DNA of 64,000 bases, from contig JAGTTD010000015.1 in NCBI GenBank assembly GCA_018398585.1, forward strand, positions 1,927,001-1,991,000, read 5' to 3'. Under the pieces are notes generated by a model. It did no database searches. It was not told where the DNA came from and was given only the letters and a program-made list of their open reading frames with translations. This stretch comes from Simmondsia chinensis. Its lineage: Eukaryota; Streptophyta; Magnoliopsida; Caryophyllales; Simmondsiaceae. The position numbers and the translations under genes are program-made. Of the stretch, positions 21,279-32,700 are shown piece by piece. Within the stretch, counting starts at the first letter, position 1. Each line of letters starts with the position of its first letter.

Positions 21279-22481
21279 GGGCGTAAATGAACTACACATT
21301 TGATGAAGTACTCGTGTTTCAAATTATTTACACCTTTGTTCTTGTTCATGATGGGGGCTCAATAGTTTATCGAGTAAAGTTTGAGCAAATTTGATAAGTA
21401 TAATATGTCGAGTTCAAACAAAGGGGTGCTTACCCAAGGTTGTCAGAATCGGGATTCTACATAGGATCGGTGAGGGGTCCTCAGGATTGGGATCATGGAA
21501 TTGGATCGAGAATCGTATGATTCTACTTTAGGTGTAAAACAATAATTTGTATCCAATAAAATCGCATTACAAGCCTCAAATATATAATGAAGAACATCAA
21601 AAAGTCCAAAAAACAAAATCAAGCCGAAAATAAATAAAATAAAAATCATAACAATTACCTAAGTAACTCAATACGCTTGAAGAACAAGAAATTAAACAAA
21701 AATTAGTGATTTATCCAAAAAGAAAATGAGATATATTTGTGTGTGCCCCGTGGGTCGGTGTCAAATCTCGGTGGGTGGCTAGGGCAGTCAGTCGACGTCA
21801 GTTGGCCACAATCGGCAGTGGTTAGGGCAGTCGGCGAAGATAAGTGAAGAGTGTGATGTGAGAGAATGATTATAAAATAAAAATAAATAAATAACCTGAA
21901 AAAAGCTGAAAAATAAATTTAAAAAATAACCTATAGAATCAGTAGAATCGGTAGAATCGATATTAGACCTCAAATATGTTATTTTTTTATTATTGACTCG
22001 GTAGAATTGGTGTAGAATTGGCGATTCCACCGATCCTACCCCGATTCTAACGATCCTATTTGAGTTCGATGCGAGCCTACTTTCTTACAATTTTTTACGC
22101 AATTTGGGTCGATAGGGCATAGTGGGATCGAAGAATCATACGATCCGACTCGCGATTTTGATAACCATGTGCTTACCTCTTTAACAATTGCGAACAGTTT
22201 GATAAGGGCTCATTTAGAGCTGGTTAACGACCTATTAAGACTTGGTTATGAGCTTAATTCAGCTCAATCACAGGCTTGGCTCAATTGGGTAACAAACTTA
22301 ACTTGGCTTGATTAGGCTAACGAGATGAGTGTGAACACACTAATTTCTTATCAAACCAAGCTCTAACAAAGGTTCTAGATCTTGACAAGAGCTCAACTTG
22401 AACTCTCATTTAATAAGACTTATCGAGCTCGAGTTCGAATAAGGGCATGTTGGTCGCGACTCGGCTCGTTTTACACCCTTA
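21279..22481. mobile_element. MULE-like element with GAGCTCGA-rich arms, interrupted
   Basis: The ends are AGGGGCGTAAATGAAC-like at left and GGCTCGTTTTACACCCT at right, with flanks TAGCAGTAACT and TAGCAGTTGACT as an imperfect TSD. The arms repeat motifs such as GAGCTCGAGTTCGA and GGCTTGGCTCAAT. Relatives are at 33748, 38447, 43881, 56651 and 61560. The central part is a second element (21435-22168). Confidence 0.6.
21435..22168. mobile_element. MULE-type MITE nested in the preceding element
   Basis: The ends are CAAGGTTGTCAGAATCGGGA and, at right, TCGCGATTTTGATAACCAT, which are imperfect inverted repeats. A 9-bp TSD GTGCTTACC lies at 21426-21434 and 22169-22177. Subterminal repeats of GATTCTAC/GATCCTAC type occur in both arms. 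No ORF belongs to it. Confidence 0.85.
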
Positions 22482-22489
22482 GCAGTTGA

Positions 22490-23200
22490 CTATCCCACCC
22501 TCACCCAAAGGTGAGTCGACTTTAAAGCTCATTCCCCTTTTTCAATACAATACTTACGTTTCCAAAAAAAAAGGTTGTTATTCATGTAAGCAAACAATAA
22601 CACTGAAGATAAAAGTGAATGTTCTGAAAAAAGAAACAAGACTGATAGATGTTGTTGCTCTTCCTTTACGATCCATAATCTTTATCCAAATCAAATCTTA
22701 GTAATTATTCATACCGTTTAATTCCTAACAAATTTACTTTGAAGGAGTAATATAATTAGGAAAATAAATAATAATATTTACTCTATACATAATAATGATA
22801 ACATATTTTGAAACAAAACTATAAAGGAGAAAAGGCATTAACTTCGTATATGTCACTTTTTTTTATGAATTTGATAAATATTATACCTGTTTTATTATTT
22901 TTCTCAAATATATTATCGTATGAGACAATTTTAACCTTTGATTCCTTGAAGTCCTTCTTGAACCTCATGCTTAAAGCATGGAAAATTCGGTCCTAGTCCG
23001 CCATTAGTTATGCCATCAAAATAAATGTTTCATATTAATTTCTCATACCAGTTGTCGTGAACTGAATTTACCTACTTTCTAACAACATATCCTGCTACTA
23101 CCAACTCTCCATTCCTGAATGGAATCGAAACTTACTTTGATACAGTTCAAGTCTCAATGTTTTCATATCCCAATGGGAACTTTATTTGTTTGACCTTCAA
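22490..23200. other. Intergenic, no gene seen
   Basis: AT-rich sequence with short chance ORFs only. A degenerate TRIM-like stretch follows at about 23200-23400 (GGCTTGAAGTGCATGATAAC, GTGGGACTGTAAGGATC, CGGCTTAAGCTATTAGGTG), an old copy of the same family as at 8174. Confidence 0.6.
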
Positions 23201-23579
23201 AGAAAAGCTTATTTGCATTGGGCTTGAAGTGCATGATAACATACATGCTCGTCCTATATTTTATACTTGAATTTAGTTAAATATTAATCAAGTGGGACTG
23301 TAAGGATCTGACCTCCCGGTGTCTCAATTACAGAGAATAGTTAACTACTCGGCTTAAGCTATTAGGTGAAGATCAAGAACAGTTTCATACTATCTTATAG
23401 AAGGTGAACGTTATCAAATTGTGCAAGAAACATTTATAAAAGGAGCAACATATCAACAAGAAAAAAGAAAGGCAATATTATTAACTCTGTAAAAAAAAAA
23501 TTATTATTGTCAAAGTAACAATGTGAGCACAGTGAATAATATCCACAAATTTCTATAGCTACTTTCACATTAATATTTA

Positions 23580-24254
23580 GGGTAAATTACAGAAAATCCC
23601 AAGGTCTTTTGCTTCAAAAACAAAAAACCTCCTCACAAATAAAAGCACTCACACAATTCTCTCACTTTTAAAAATTTATTACTTAACCCCCCATAAAACT
23701 TTTTTTGACCATTTTGCCTCTCAAAAGTAAGGGGATAAAATATTTAATTATATTTTTAGAATGAGGTTTTATATTATTAGCAAAAATTAGAAATTTTTTA
23801 TATTTTTAGCAATAGATTTAAGAAATTTTATATATTTATAAAAAATATAATTATTTTAGTTAATTATAGTAATTATATTATAAATTTAAAAGATAAAAAA
23901 ATATTTTTAAAATTTTTGTAAAAAATATTATAAGATAAAAGATAATATTTTTATTTATATTATAATATCACTACTATATAATTAATTAAAATAATAAATT
24001 TTTTAAATATAGAAAATCCCTTTTTTCTATAAATATAAAAAATTCTTGTTTTTTCACAAAACATATAATCCTTCCTAAAAATAAATTTAAATACTTAACT
24101 ATTTTATTTTAAAGGGCAAAATGGTTAAAAAAAAAGTTATTTGGAGGCAAAGTGATAATTTTTTAAAAGTGAAGGGTTTAATGAGTGATTTTATTTGTGA
24201 TGAGGGTTTTCTGTTTTTGAAGCAAAAATCATGAATTTTTTTTATAATTTACCG
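23580..24254. mobile_element. Long-TIR MITE with 9-bp TSD
   Basis: Inverted repeats of roughly 130 bp: the left arm has GGGTAAATTAC, TTGCTTCAAAAACA and ATTTTGCCTC; the right arm has the inverse of each. A 9-bp TSD TAATATTTA lies at 23571-23579 and 24255-24263. The centre is very AT-rich and non-coding. The TSD length points to a MULE-type origin. Confidence 0.85.
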
Positions 24255-24565
24255 TAATATTTATGCTCTATCAATAACTTTAGCCTAAAAGAAAAGCAAA
24301 CTTTAAGTGATCTGTCAAAATTAATCTAATTAACCCTAAGTAGGAATCATGTGGGTATATTTTTACTTTTTAAGGAGATAGTGGGTATCTCGTGAACTTG
24401 AAAATCAAATGGGTATTTGTTCATTTTTATTTAAATTAAATTCTATCAATTTTAATTATAACAAATTACTTTTTTCAAGTACATTTATAAATAAACAAAC
24501 TTTTCTTTGATAGTTAGAGATACAAACTCACCAAGACAACTTGATTTAGAGAAAATAAATAGAAA

Positions 24566-25571
24566 TTAAGAAGATTATATTGAGTGAAGGCACAACGAGA
24601 TTCGAGTTACAAGACTGACAGGCAGATGTAACTCTGCAATCCCACATTGTTTAAATATGTGAAGCTTGAAATAAGAAGATTATATTGAGTGAAGGCACAA
24701 CCAGATTCGAGCTACAAGACTGACGGGCAAATGTAACTCTGCAATCCCACACTGTTTAAATATGTGAAGCTTGAAATTAAGAAGATTATTATACTGAGTG
24801 AAGGCACAATGAGATTCTGTTGATGTATTTTCAAAATAAAGCTATAAGAATTGTGAATAAAGCATTTAAAGTTGGTTCCCAAGTTTATTTGATATGTTTT
24901 GAAGTGTATTGGGATGTGTGTCGACACACAGGGCTGGTGTGTCGACACACATTCTTACAGAACAGGGATGCAGAGGTGTGTGTCGACACACACGACCCGT
25001 GTTTCGACACATAAATCAACAGAACCTTGTCTGCAGAACTGTGTGTCGACACACAAAGCTGTGTGTCGACACACAGGGACAGTTTTTTACCAGTTTTTAC
25101 ACGTTAACTTCCGGCCTTCGCGCCCTTTCTTTGAGGCATGTTTGGGACGTCTTTTTACACCTATTCTCATATATATATTCCCCATATTTCATTCTTGTGA
25201 GATGGACTTGAAGAACAAAAGATCTTTGAGAAAAAGAATTTGAAGAACAACTACAAGAGTTCTTGTGTTCTTGTGTGAAATTCAAGTGTTGGATTTGTTA
25301 AACTTAATCGATCTCTCTACATCTTTGTCAATCTCTCCCTTTACACATCTTCACTCCATATTTGGTTGTTGTTGTATCCCCGTGGATATTTCGTATACCG
25401 AAATAAGCCTTAAGGAAAGTGATTACATAGCCTCAACACATGAGATCTTCTGGTTACCCGTTTGCAAGGATTTTGCAAGTATTTGTGAGATATACACTAA
25501 CAGATTCGAGCTACAAGACTGACGGGCAGATGTAACTCTGCAATCCCACATTGTTTAAACATGTGGGGCTT
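24566..25571. repeat. Tandem triplication (about 107-bp unit), third copy split by a solo LTR
   Basis: A unit containing AAGATTATATTGAGTGAAGG, TACAAGACTGAC and TGTAACTCTGCAATCCCACA occurs at 24566-24672, at 24673-24778, and a third time beginning at 24779. The third copy is broken at GATTC 24817 and resumes at 25503. Confidence 0.85.
24818..25502 (+). mobile_element. Solo LTR (TG...CA, 5-bp TSD) with TGTCGACACA palindrome cluster
   Basis: It starts TGTTGATGTATTTTC and ends ACACTAACA, with TSD GATTC at 24813-24817 and 25503-25507. Between 24917 and 25076 the palindrome TGTCGACACA (one copy changed to TTTCGACACA) recurs six to seven times. A TATA-like stretch (CATATATATATTCCCC) lies at about 25169. 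The 685-bp length and the TSD fit an LTR retrotransposon whose internal part was lost by LTR recombination. Confidence 0.85.
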
Positions 25572-25780
25572 CAATAATTTATAAGTGACACCATTTATAC
25601 ATTAAAGCAACAAAAAGCCTCGCACTTTTAGGCTTAAGTGGTCAATTACGGGTCCAATATGGGACTCGTAGGCTTAAGTGGTCAGTGCTATACACCACGA
25701 AAAAGGCACACGAAAATGGCATGAGTAACGCCATCACAAGCAAAAATAAATATTTAATTTACCCAAAAAAAATCACATAG

Positions 25781-25853
25781 GGGGCTGTAGCTCAAATGGT
25801 AGTGAAATTTGCATAGCACGCGTGAGGAGCAGGGTTTGAATTCCACTTATGCT
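25781..25853 (+). tRNA. tRNA-Ala-like sequence (probably a pseudogene or SINE head)
   Basis: GGGGCTGTAGCTCAAATGGT gives an acceptor/D-arm and A-box like plant tRNA-Ala, with AGC at the anticodon position (TTGCATAGCACGCG) and a T-arm GGGTTTGAATTCC. The D-stem side (AGTGAAATTTG) and the acceptor 3' strand do not pair well, so a working tRNA is unlikely. Confidence 0.4.
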
Positions 25854-26364
25854 ATTTTCGTGTTCTTATTTTTCGTGGTTCATAGAATTATTCTTATACA
25901 ATACTACCTTTTTCTATTGATTCACCTGTCAAATGATTTGATTGGGCCTCACCCAAATAAAAGTTATACATGTCCTATATGTGCTCTAAACCCCTACTCG
26001 TATAAAAAAGGGGTTTTTGGGACCTAAACTTATAATCGAATGTTATAGTAGAACAACTTTACTGATCACACTAAAAAGGGCCAAAATCAAACATTTTGAC
26101 TCCCTCTTCTTTCCCATAATGTTGTGCACCCACGGTTAATTCTCAATTGGAGGACAAATTATGAAGACGTTCCATATTTGGACACAATTGTCCCTACAAT
26201 ATGCCCTGTGAAAGAGAACACGACTACAACAGCAATGAGGATACAATATTTTACCAACTCGGAAAGGAAGGGCGGGTGAACTTACAACCCAAGACCTCTA
26301 ACTTAAAGGATAGATAGCCGAATCATTACACCAATTTCAACAACTCATTTCAAATCAATATACA

Positions 26365-26529
26365 AGCTCTACATGCTCTTCATAAATATCAACTATGAGG
26401 TTAGGGGTCCTCAGAAACAGTCTCTTGTCAGAGTCTCACCCTAATGGGGTAAGGCTGCGTACATCTTATCCCTCCCAGACCCTATGCAAGTGGGAGCCCT
26501 TGAAGCACTGGGACTGTTGTTGTTGTTGT
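26365..26529 (+). mobile_element. LINE/SINE 3'-tail copy with 18-bp TSD
   Basis: The tail motifs are GGGGTCCTCAGAAACAG, AAGGCTGCGTACATC, GTGGGAGCCCTTGAAGCACT and (TTG)4. TSD ATTTCAAATCAATATACA lies at 26347-26364 and 26530-26547. Its 5' part is not 5S-like, so it is better explained as a truncated LINE. It sits just past the bromodomain gene's stop codon, possibly within its 3' UTR. Confidence 0.85.
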
Positions 26530-26733
26530 ATTTCAAATCAATATACAGCAAGACAAAATTCCCTGACTAGTTCAATATTGCTATACAACTCAATTCTACA
26601 TCTATTTTTCTTTACAATTTCAGGACCAATTTACACACAAAAAAGAAGCAGCCCTTGTTGATTAACCTCAGCATTAGCAATGGCGACATCAACTACAAAA
26701 AGGGCCAACCAACAGAACACTTTACGAACACAT

Positions 26734-29700
26734 TCACCTAGCTCTAGCTTTCTTTCTCACTTTCATTCTAGTTTCATTTCCTAACCCACTAGTACTACTT
26801 CCCCTCTTGACACGGCTAGCTTTCCCTCGCCCTCCGTTGGACCTCTTCGTCTGAACCGAAGATTCAACCGAGGAGGGTGAGTCCACGTTCTTTGGAGGAT
26901 TCTTGACCTCTTTTGCTGCACCGGCTGCAAAGTTCTCAGCTTTGGGTGGCTTGCTAGTGGACTTGTGGTTAAAAGGGCGGGAGCTTCTTGGCTTAGCTGG
27001 TTGTTTGGGTGTGGGTGAGCTTGGACGGGCTGGCTCGGTAGGCTCGGTGCAAGTGGCATTTTGGTGCTGACTTAGCGTCTTGGTGACGAGGTTTCTGAGT
27101 ATGAAGGCACATTTGCGTTCTCTTGTGTTCTTGGAGTAGAAGACAAGGACGTTGTTGGCAAGAAGGAGGAGATCCCGGAATAGCTCGAGGGGGGTGGTGA
27201 TCGAGTTGGTGATGATTCGAGATCGTATCATGTTAAGGTCCATGTGTTGGCATACCGTCTTCCTGTAACGAGCCCTCTTCTGCGATGCAGGATAGTTTGA
27301 ATAATGTTAAGAACTCCACACATCAGTCTAGTAAGAATCTCACATTGGATTTGTAAGAGACGAGACATTAACATATAAGCCTAAAGGACTGCTCCACGTA
27401 ACACTAATTGGTTTTTAGCATGAAATCTCACTTGGGCTTCCACGTGGACCTTATATATGTCAACTCCAAGTACTAAGACAAATCATCAAACATGGGGAAG
27501 AAAACAAAGTACTCTCAGTAGAATTTTTCTTTTTGGTAGGCAAGCAAGGGTAGTGTCTAACCACTGACCAAGTCTTATGAGCAAGTTCTAGACCATGGAT
27601 AAGCAACTTGTAGAAGGATCAATGATCGGTCTTAAAGTGTAGAACCACTGACAAGTCTTCGTTCCATAGCCTAAACTTTTTAGAAATTTGGTATTTCTGA
27701 CCCAAACTCAAAGCCGCCTTGACTGAGAGATAGGTCTTCAACCCCAAATCAACATAAGGTACACGACAGGCATGTGCATAATCCACGCTTCAACCATAAC
27801 GAGCATGACATACCAGACTAAAAATCCGATAATAGATCTTCACCTAATAGTTTAAACTTTTAGAATAACCGTTCCCTTGACAAGAATTTCACACTTTCAC
27901 ATCAAAAAGCACCAACTCAAAAGATAGTATCACGAAAACACAAGATTTTTTTTTTCTCACCTGACTATCAAGGCGCCGTTGGAAAACATTAGCATGTTCA
28001 TTCTCCATCAAAGAATCCAAAATTCCCATCAAACCATCACTTCCATCCTTCAAGCTCGCACCCTTACCACTGACACAATACTGGTTCTCTTTACCTGTTA
28101 ACGCAATCGTGGCCACTACTTCACCCAACAAGTTATTCTCCCCGACGCTTCCTTCCTTAACTTCTCTGCTCCACTCCTTCCTCTTTCTCTTCCCCCTTCT
28201 CTTCCTCGTACAAAATCCCCGTTCCAAACATATAGTTTCCACCATTAAGTTCAAAAACGCGGGCTTTTGCTCGTTCTGTTCAGCTAAAGCCACAACACCA
28301 CACTCAGGTGACTGATTTCTCGGGGTCTGCTGGATAAAACTTCCAGCAGATGATCCATCTTTGGATGTCTCTCTGCCTGAAAATTCGTTTCCTTCAGATT
28401 TCTGATGTGGTGCTTGGGGAGATTCAGTGCGGCTGGAACTGTACTCAGCGTTGCTGAAACCCAGCTTTTCAGCCTTGAGGGATTCTAGCTTTGATTCCAA
28501 AGAACTGAAGAATGAATTTCGAAAAGTTATGAACCAAGAATCCATGATGATCTTTTAGAAAAAGGGCCATCTTTCTGGCCAAGTTGTTGTAAAGAAACTA
28601 TTCTCAAAAGCATTTTTTGTGGAAACACTTTTGTAAAAAAGTGCTATCAATGGGGTATTTCTGTTGAGAAATTTTTAGTTTTTGCTTCTACTTCTATTTT
28701 AATAAAAAAGCATTATTTTCCAACTTCTACTTCAAAACAGCAAAACAACCTCTATTTCTTTTCATACCAAACACCTTTAAAATATGAAAAGATGATTTTT
28801 GTAGGAAGGAACACTTTTTTCCTAAAAAAGAAGCTGGCCAAACAGGCTCTAAGTCTAAACTACAAAATGTTCCTATTTTTAGATACCCCTTCAGGCAAGG
28901 AAATTAACCCCGAAACCCATGAAATTCTGTTGGCAAAGCATACATGTACCAGAGTCACCGTTTGACAGCAGGGCCAGCAGGCCATGAAGGTCTAATTCAT
29001 GAAACATCGTCCATATAGGAAAGGCATTAAAGTGAGGAAAAGGCACAACTTCAACAGCATTTTTCACGTCATTTCACTTCAAACGATGTTGAAAGAACGT
29101 GAATTATTAACTCTTTAGCTCGACAATATGAGCTGAACGACGTGGGGGTGAAGGGTATTGTTACGTAAATTGCAGCAGCCTACATATTGCTTCTACATAA
29201 CAAGCAAACCACTTACCCAATGGAGTCCTCGGATTTCTCCAATGATCTTTTCAGTTCCTCTACACGTAGTTTTCGCAGCTCTTCAAACCATGCACTATCA
29301 ATTTGAAAAAATTTGCAAATATTAGAAACTAACGAAGTATATAACTCCACATACAAAATAAAGTAACTTGGTTGGTTAAAAGGGGGCGGGGGATCAAATC
29401 CTCATGACTGTTCCTGGGAGTTGACAGAAGGTTTGGCTGTATGATTCCCATAACACTCTTTTTTCTGGTGGGGCTAGGGCATGGAATCAAATCACAATTC
29501 TTGCTCAAATAGCGGTCAAGGGCGTGATATTCTAGAAGTGGTGTTGCAAATTCTACGTAATAGGTAGTCGCAACTGACAATGGCATGGTGCTTTTAAGAA
29601 CATAAATTCCCTTAAAACCTTATCACAGAACCTATCATCGTAAAATATGAAGGCCGATGAATGGATTGACGTTCTTAAACACCATGGCAGGAAGCATGGA

Positions 29701-32700
29701 CAAAGCAAGTATAATGCATGTCTTGCTTTGTCAAGAAACAAACAAGAACAATCAGAGTAAGGGTTACTGGGATCCACAAACAAGACCTGGCTAACAAACC
29801 GTTGAGGCTCCGTTTGTTTTAAATTGAAACATTTTTGTCCCTATTCTATTGTTTCTTAGCATAACTGTATAGTAACAACCACAAATATAGAAAACGTTTT
29901 CCTCACATTGAAAGGAAATTGACCTCCCCTCGATGAAAGGGGAAAACACTTTCCATTAGGGAAGGGCCGATATTTCCCAAACCATTCTTTAGCTAGAAAG
30001 ACAAAACACTCTACGAAAAATTATTTTTAATTGAACTTATATTGAGAGGAAATTTTTTCTATAAAAATGTTTTCCGTTGAATCAAATGGAACTTGAAGGT
30101 AGTAAAACACAGACAACTAGCATTCAGAACCATCCCAAGAAATATTCAATTCTATTCACAATGTATTTGAGCAATGCTAGGAGTTGCATACTTACGTGCA
30201 GCCAGAATACCGTTGCTGCAAGTCCTCATATTTGGCCTTACAAGCCTGCAGTTATTCATGGTCACATCAGAACATGATATACAATTTCAAGTCTCATAGA
30301 CTCCTTTAATTTTGACAATCCATGAACAGATGCAGTGAACAATTACGACTTAAAGAGAAGTAGAGAGATCAAACGCCATATGATCTCAATGCATCTGGGG
30401 ATTAAACATAGTCTAGGAAAAGCAATAGAAAGTCTATCACAACTTAGCTACAAGGCCATAAATACTATAGGCCACCTCAAAGATGTAGACCTGTGTCGGA
30501 TCAGAACAAATGGAATGTAAATATAGCCGAATGCATTATTTATCTGTTTCCAGATATCTTCAGCAGTGTAAAAAACGTGACTCGGTTATCATACTATTTG
30601 ACGTGTAAACAAGTCTAAGTGATAGCTGACATCATCACAGCACCAACTTCTCTTCTACTCGAAAACCAATGTTTTCCATCAAAATCTCCCACTAATGTGA
30701 GTGTAAAAGTTACATAAGAAGAAGGCACTGCAACAACAAAAACTTATTATTGTTTCGTGTGTCACATTTTGCGTTTTCTAGTTTCTACCCTACGTTTTCT
30801 AACACTATGTAGTTCATCAAGGTCCATCATCATCCTATCTCATCAAGGTCCATCATCATCCTATCTAAATGCCCCTTTGCAGTTATCAGTTACTTTTAAG
30901 AGTAAGGAGATCCTCTTAGGTTTCGTTTCCTTAAAAAATGTCTGTCTAAGGACTAAGAAGCAAAATCTCCTCCAATTGATGAAAAGGAAGACAAGGACCA
31001 GTCCATCACTCATCCCAACTGGCTTAGCAATCCAATCCACCGCCACATTGGTTTCTTCGTAAATATGTCTGAAGGTCAAAACTCTTTTCACGGGGACACT
31101 ATATCATCCATAGTCATTATTTTCCAAGGGCATTCATCTACAGAACTCGAATAACTACTTCATTGTTTCCCTCAATATATGCGCACTTATAATCAATTTG
31201 AAGCGCTTCAGCTATTCCATTTCTTCTAGTTATCAGTTATTGTTAAACAATGAAAAGGAACATACCCAGTGCCTCAAGGGTTCCCGCCTACGCAGGGTCG
31301 GGGGGGGGGGGGGGGGGCGGATGTACGCAGCCTTCCCCCTTCAGGGTGTTAACCTGAAGAGAGGCTGTTTCCGAGTGCCCCCAACCTGAGGGTGAGGACT
31401 TCCCAGGAGGTCACCCATCCTGGTACTACTCTCACCCAAGCACGCTTACCTTCGGAGTTCTAATGGGATCCGGTGACGGTGTGTCCTCTTTGGTTAGTTA
31501 TTGTTAAACAATGAATTCTCCTAAATAAAAATTAGTTTCTCTGACATCCAGCAAAGGACAAAGATTGCTTCAGCCCCAAACCAAACAAAGCCAGATGGCA
31601 GAAACTCAGACAAACAAAAAAAGGCCAACCAAACCCCAACACAAGTAACATAATTAATGACAGGGTTAGTACTAGAATATCAATGAACAACAAACCAATC
31701 ACCAAGTAAAGAAAAAAATGTGTTACAAAAGTGAAAAGACCATAAAGAGCATATAATAATCATAATCAATGCAATTAAAACTAGTTGATAAAAAAATTGC
31801 AATTAAACTACACTAATTATAGCATACGTTTCCCTAGTTTACCAATTTAGTATGTCCCTTCACTAGCTAACCATTGAAGAAGATAAAGGCTCTATTTGTC
31901 TTGAGAAAAACCGCTTAAAGAGGAAAGCATTCGTCGTTAAGAAATCAAATATCCCAAAAGTTTAAGCTAATAAGTAAAGGCCCGGAAATGGTTTTATAAT
32001 CCAACACAAACCCCCACGCAAATGCCCCTTAGGCTTGAAACATGAACATTACACAAGTACACCTCATACCTTATGGTGAAATTATTTAATATTGAGAGTT
32101 GGGGCTATTCAAATTCAAATTCGAGACCTCTGAATTAACAAAGCTCTGATAGCATATTAAAAAACCAATTATCTCGAAAGTTTAAGCTTGTTAAGGACTC
32201 CACATGTGAGTCGAGTAAAAATCTCACATAGGAGATGTGAGAAAGAAGAGATCAACATATAACACTAATGAGTTATTCCACCTAATGCCAATTCGTTTTA
32301 TAAAGAAAACTCATTTAGACTTATATGTGAACCTCATATATACCATCACCGTGAACCGGGTCCGATGAAATTTCACAAAGCTAATGGCTAAACACCCAAA
32401 ATGGTTTTAGACTCTAACAATCGTAACCAAGCATCACATGTCTCATTTCAATCTCAATTCGACAAATGCACAAACAACAACAGCAACAACAACAACCACC
32501 TAATGCCTTAAAAAGGCTCTCGTCAAAGCGAGGTCTGCGAGGGTAATATGTACGCAGCCTTACCCCTACAATACACATAGAATACAAATCTAATCACACC
32601 ACAACATCAACAAATTGCATTCATGAGACAAAAGAGGAGAGAGAGAAAGAGAGACCTGAGGGGTGAAAACAAAAGGGTAAAGGGTACGGGCTTGGACCTC

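Noticed and set aside
24899..25243. ORFs with repeated CVDTQ/VSTH/CRHT peptides
   Set aside because: They are translations of the TGTCGACACA palindromes in a solo LTR; all frames look repetitive and the LTR boundaries with TSD explain the region.
25781..25853. A functional tRNA-Ala gene
   Set aside because: A and B boxes are good, but the D-stem and the acceptor 3' strand do not pair; more likely a relic.
30757..31062. 101-aa plus-strand ORF with an SSRS-rich start
   Set aside because: Within intron 1 of the bromodomain gene, overlapping a short tandem repeat; no homology and no splice support. An old RNase H-like trace on the minus strand (RHIYEETNVAVDWIAK at about 31072-31025) is possible but too short to annotate.
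31263..31475. A genuine 5S rRNA gene
   Set aside because: Only the 3' part of 5S is present, joined to a retroposon tail and flanked by TSDs; there is no tandem array and the first part of the gene is missing.
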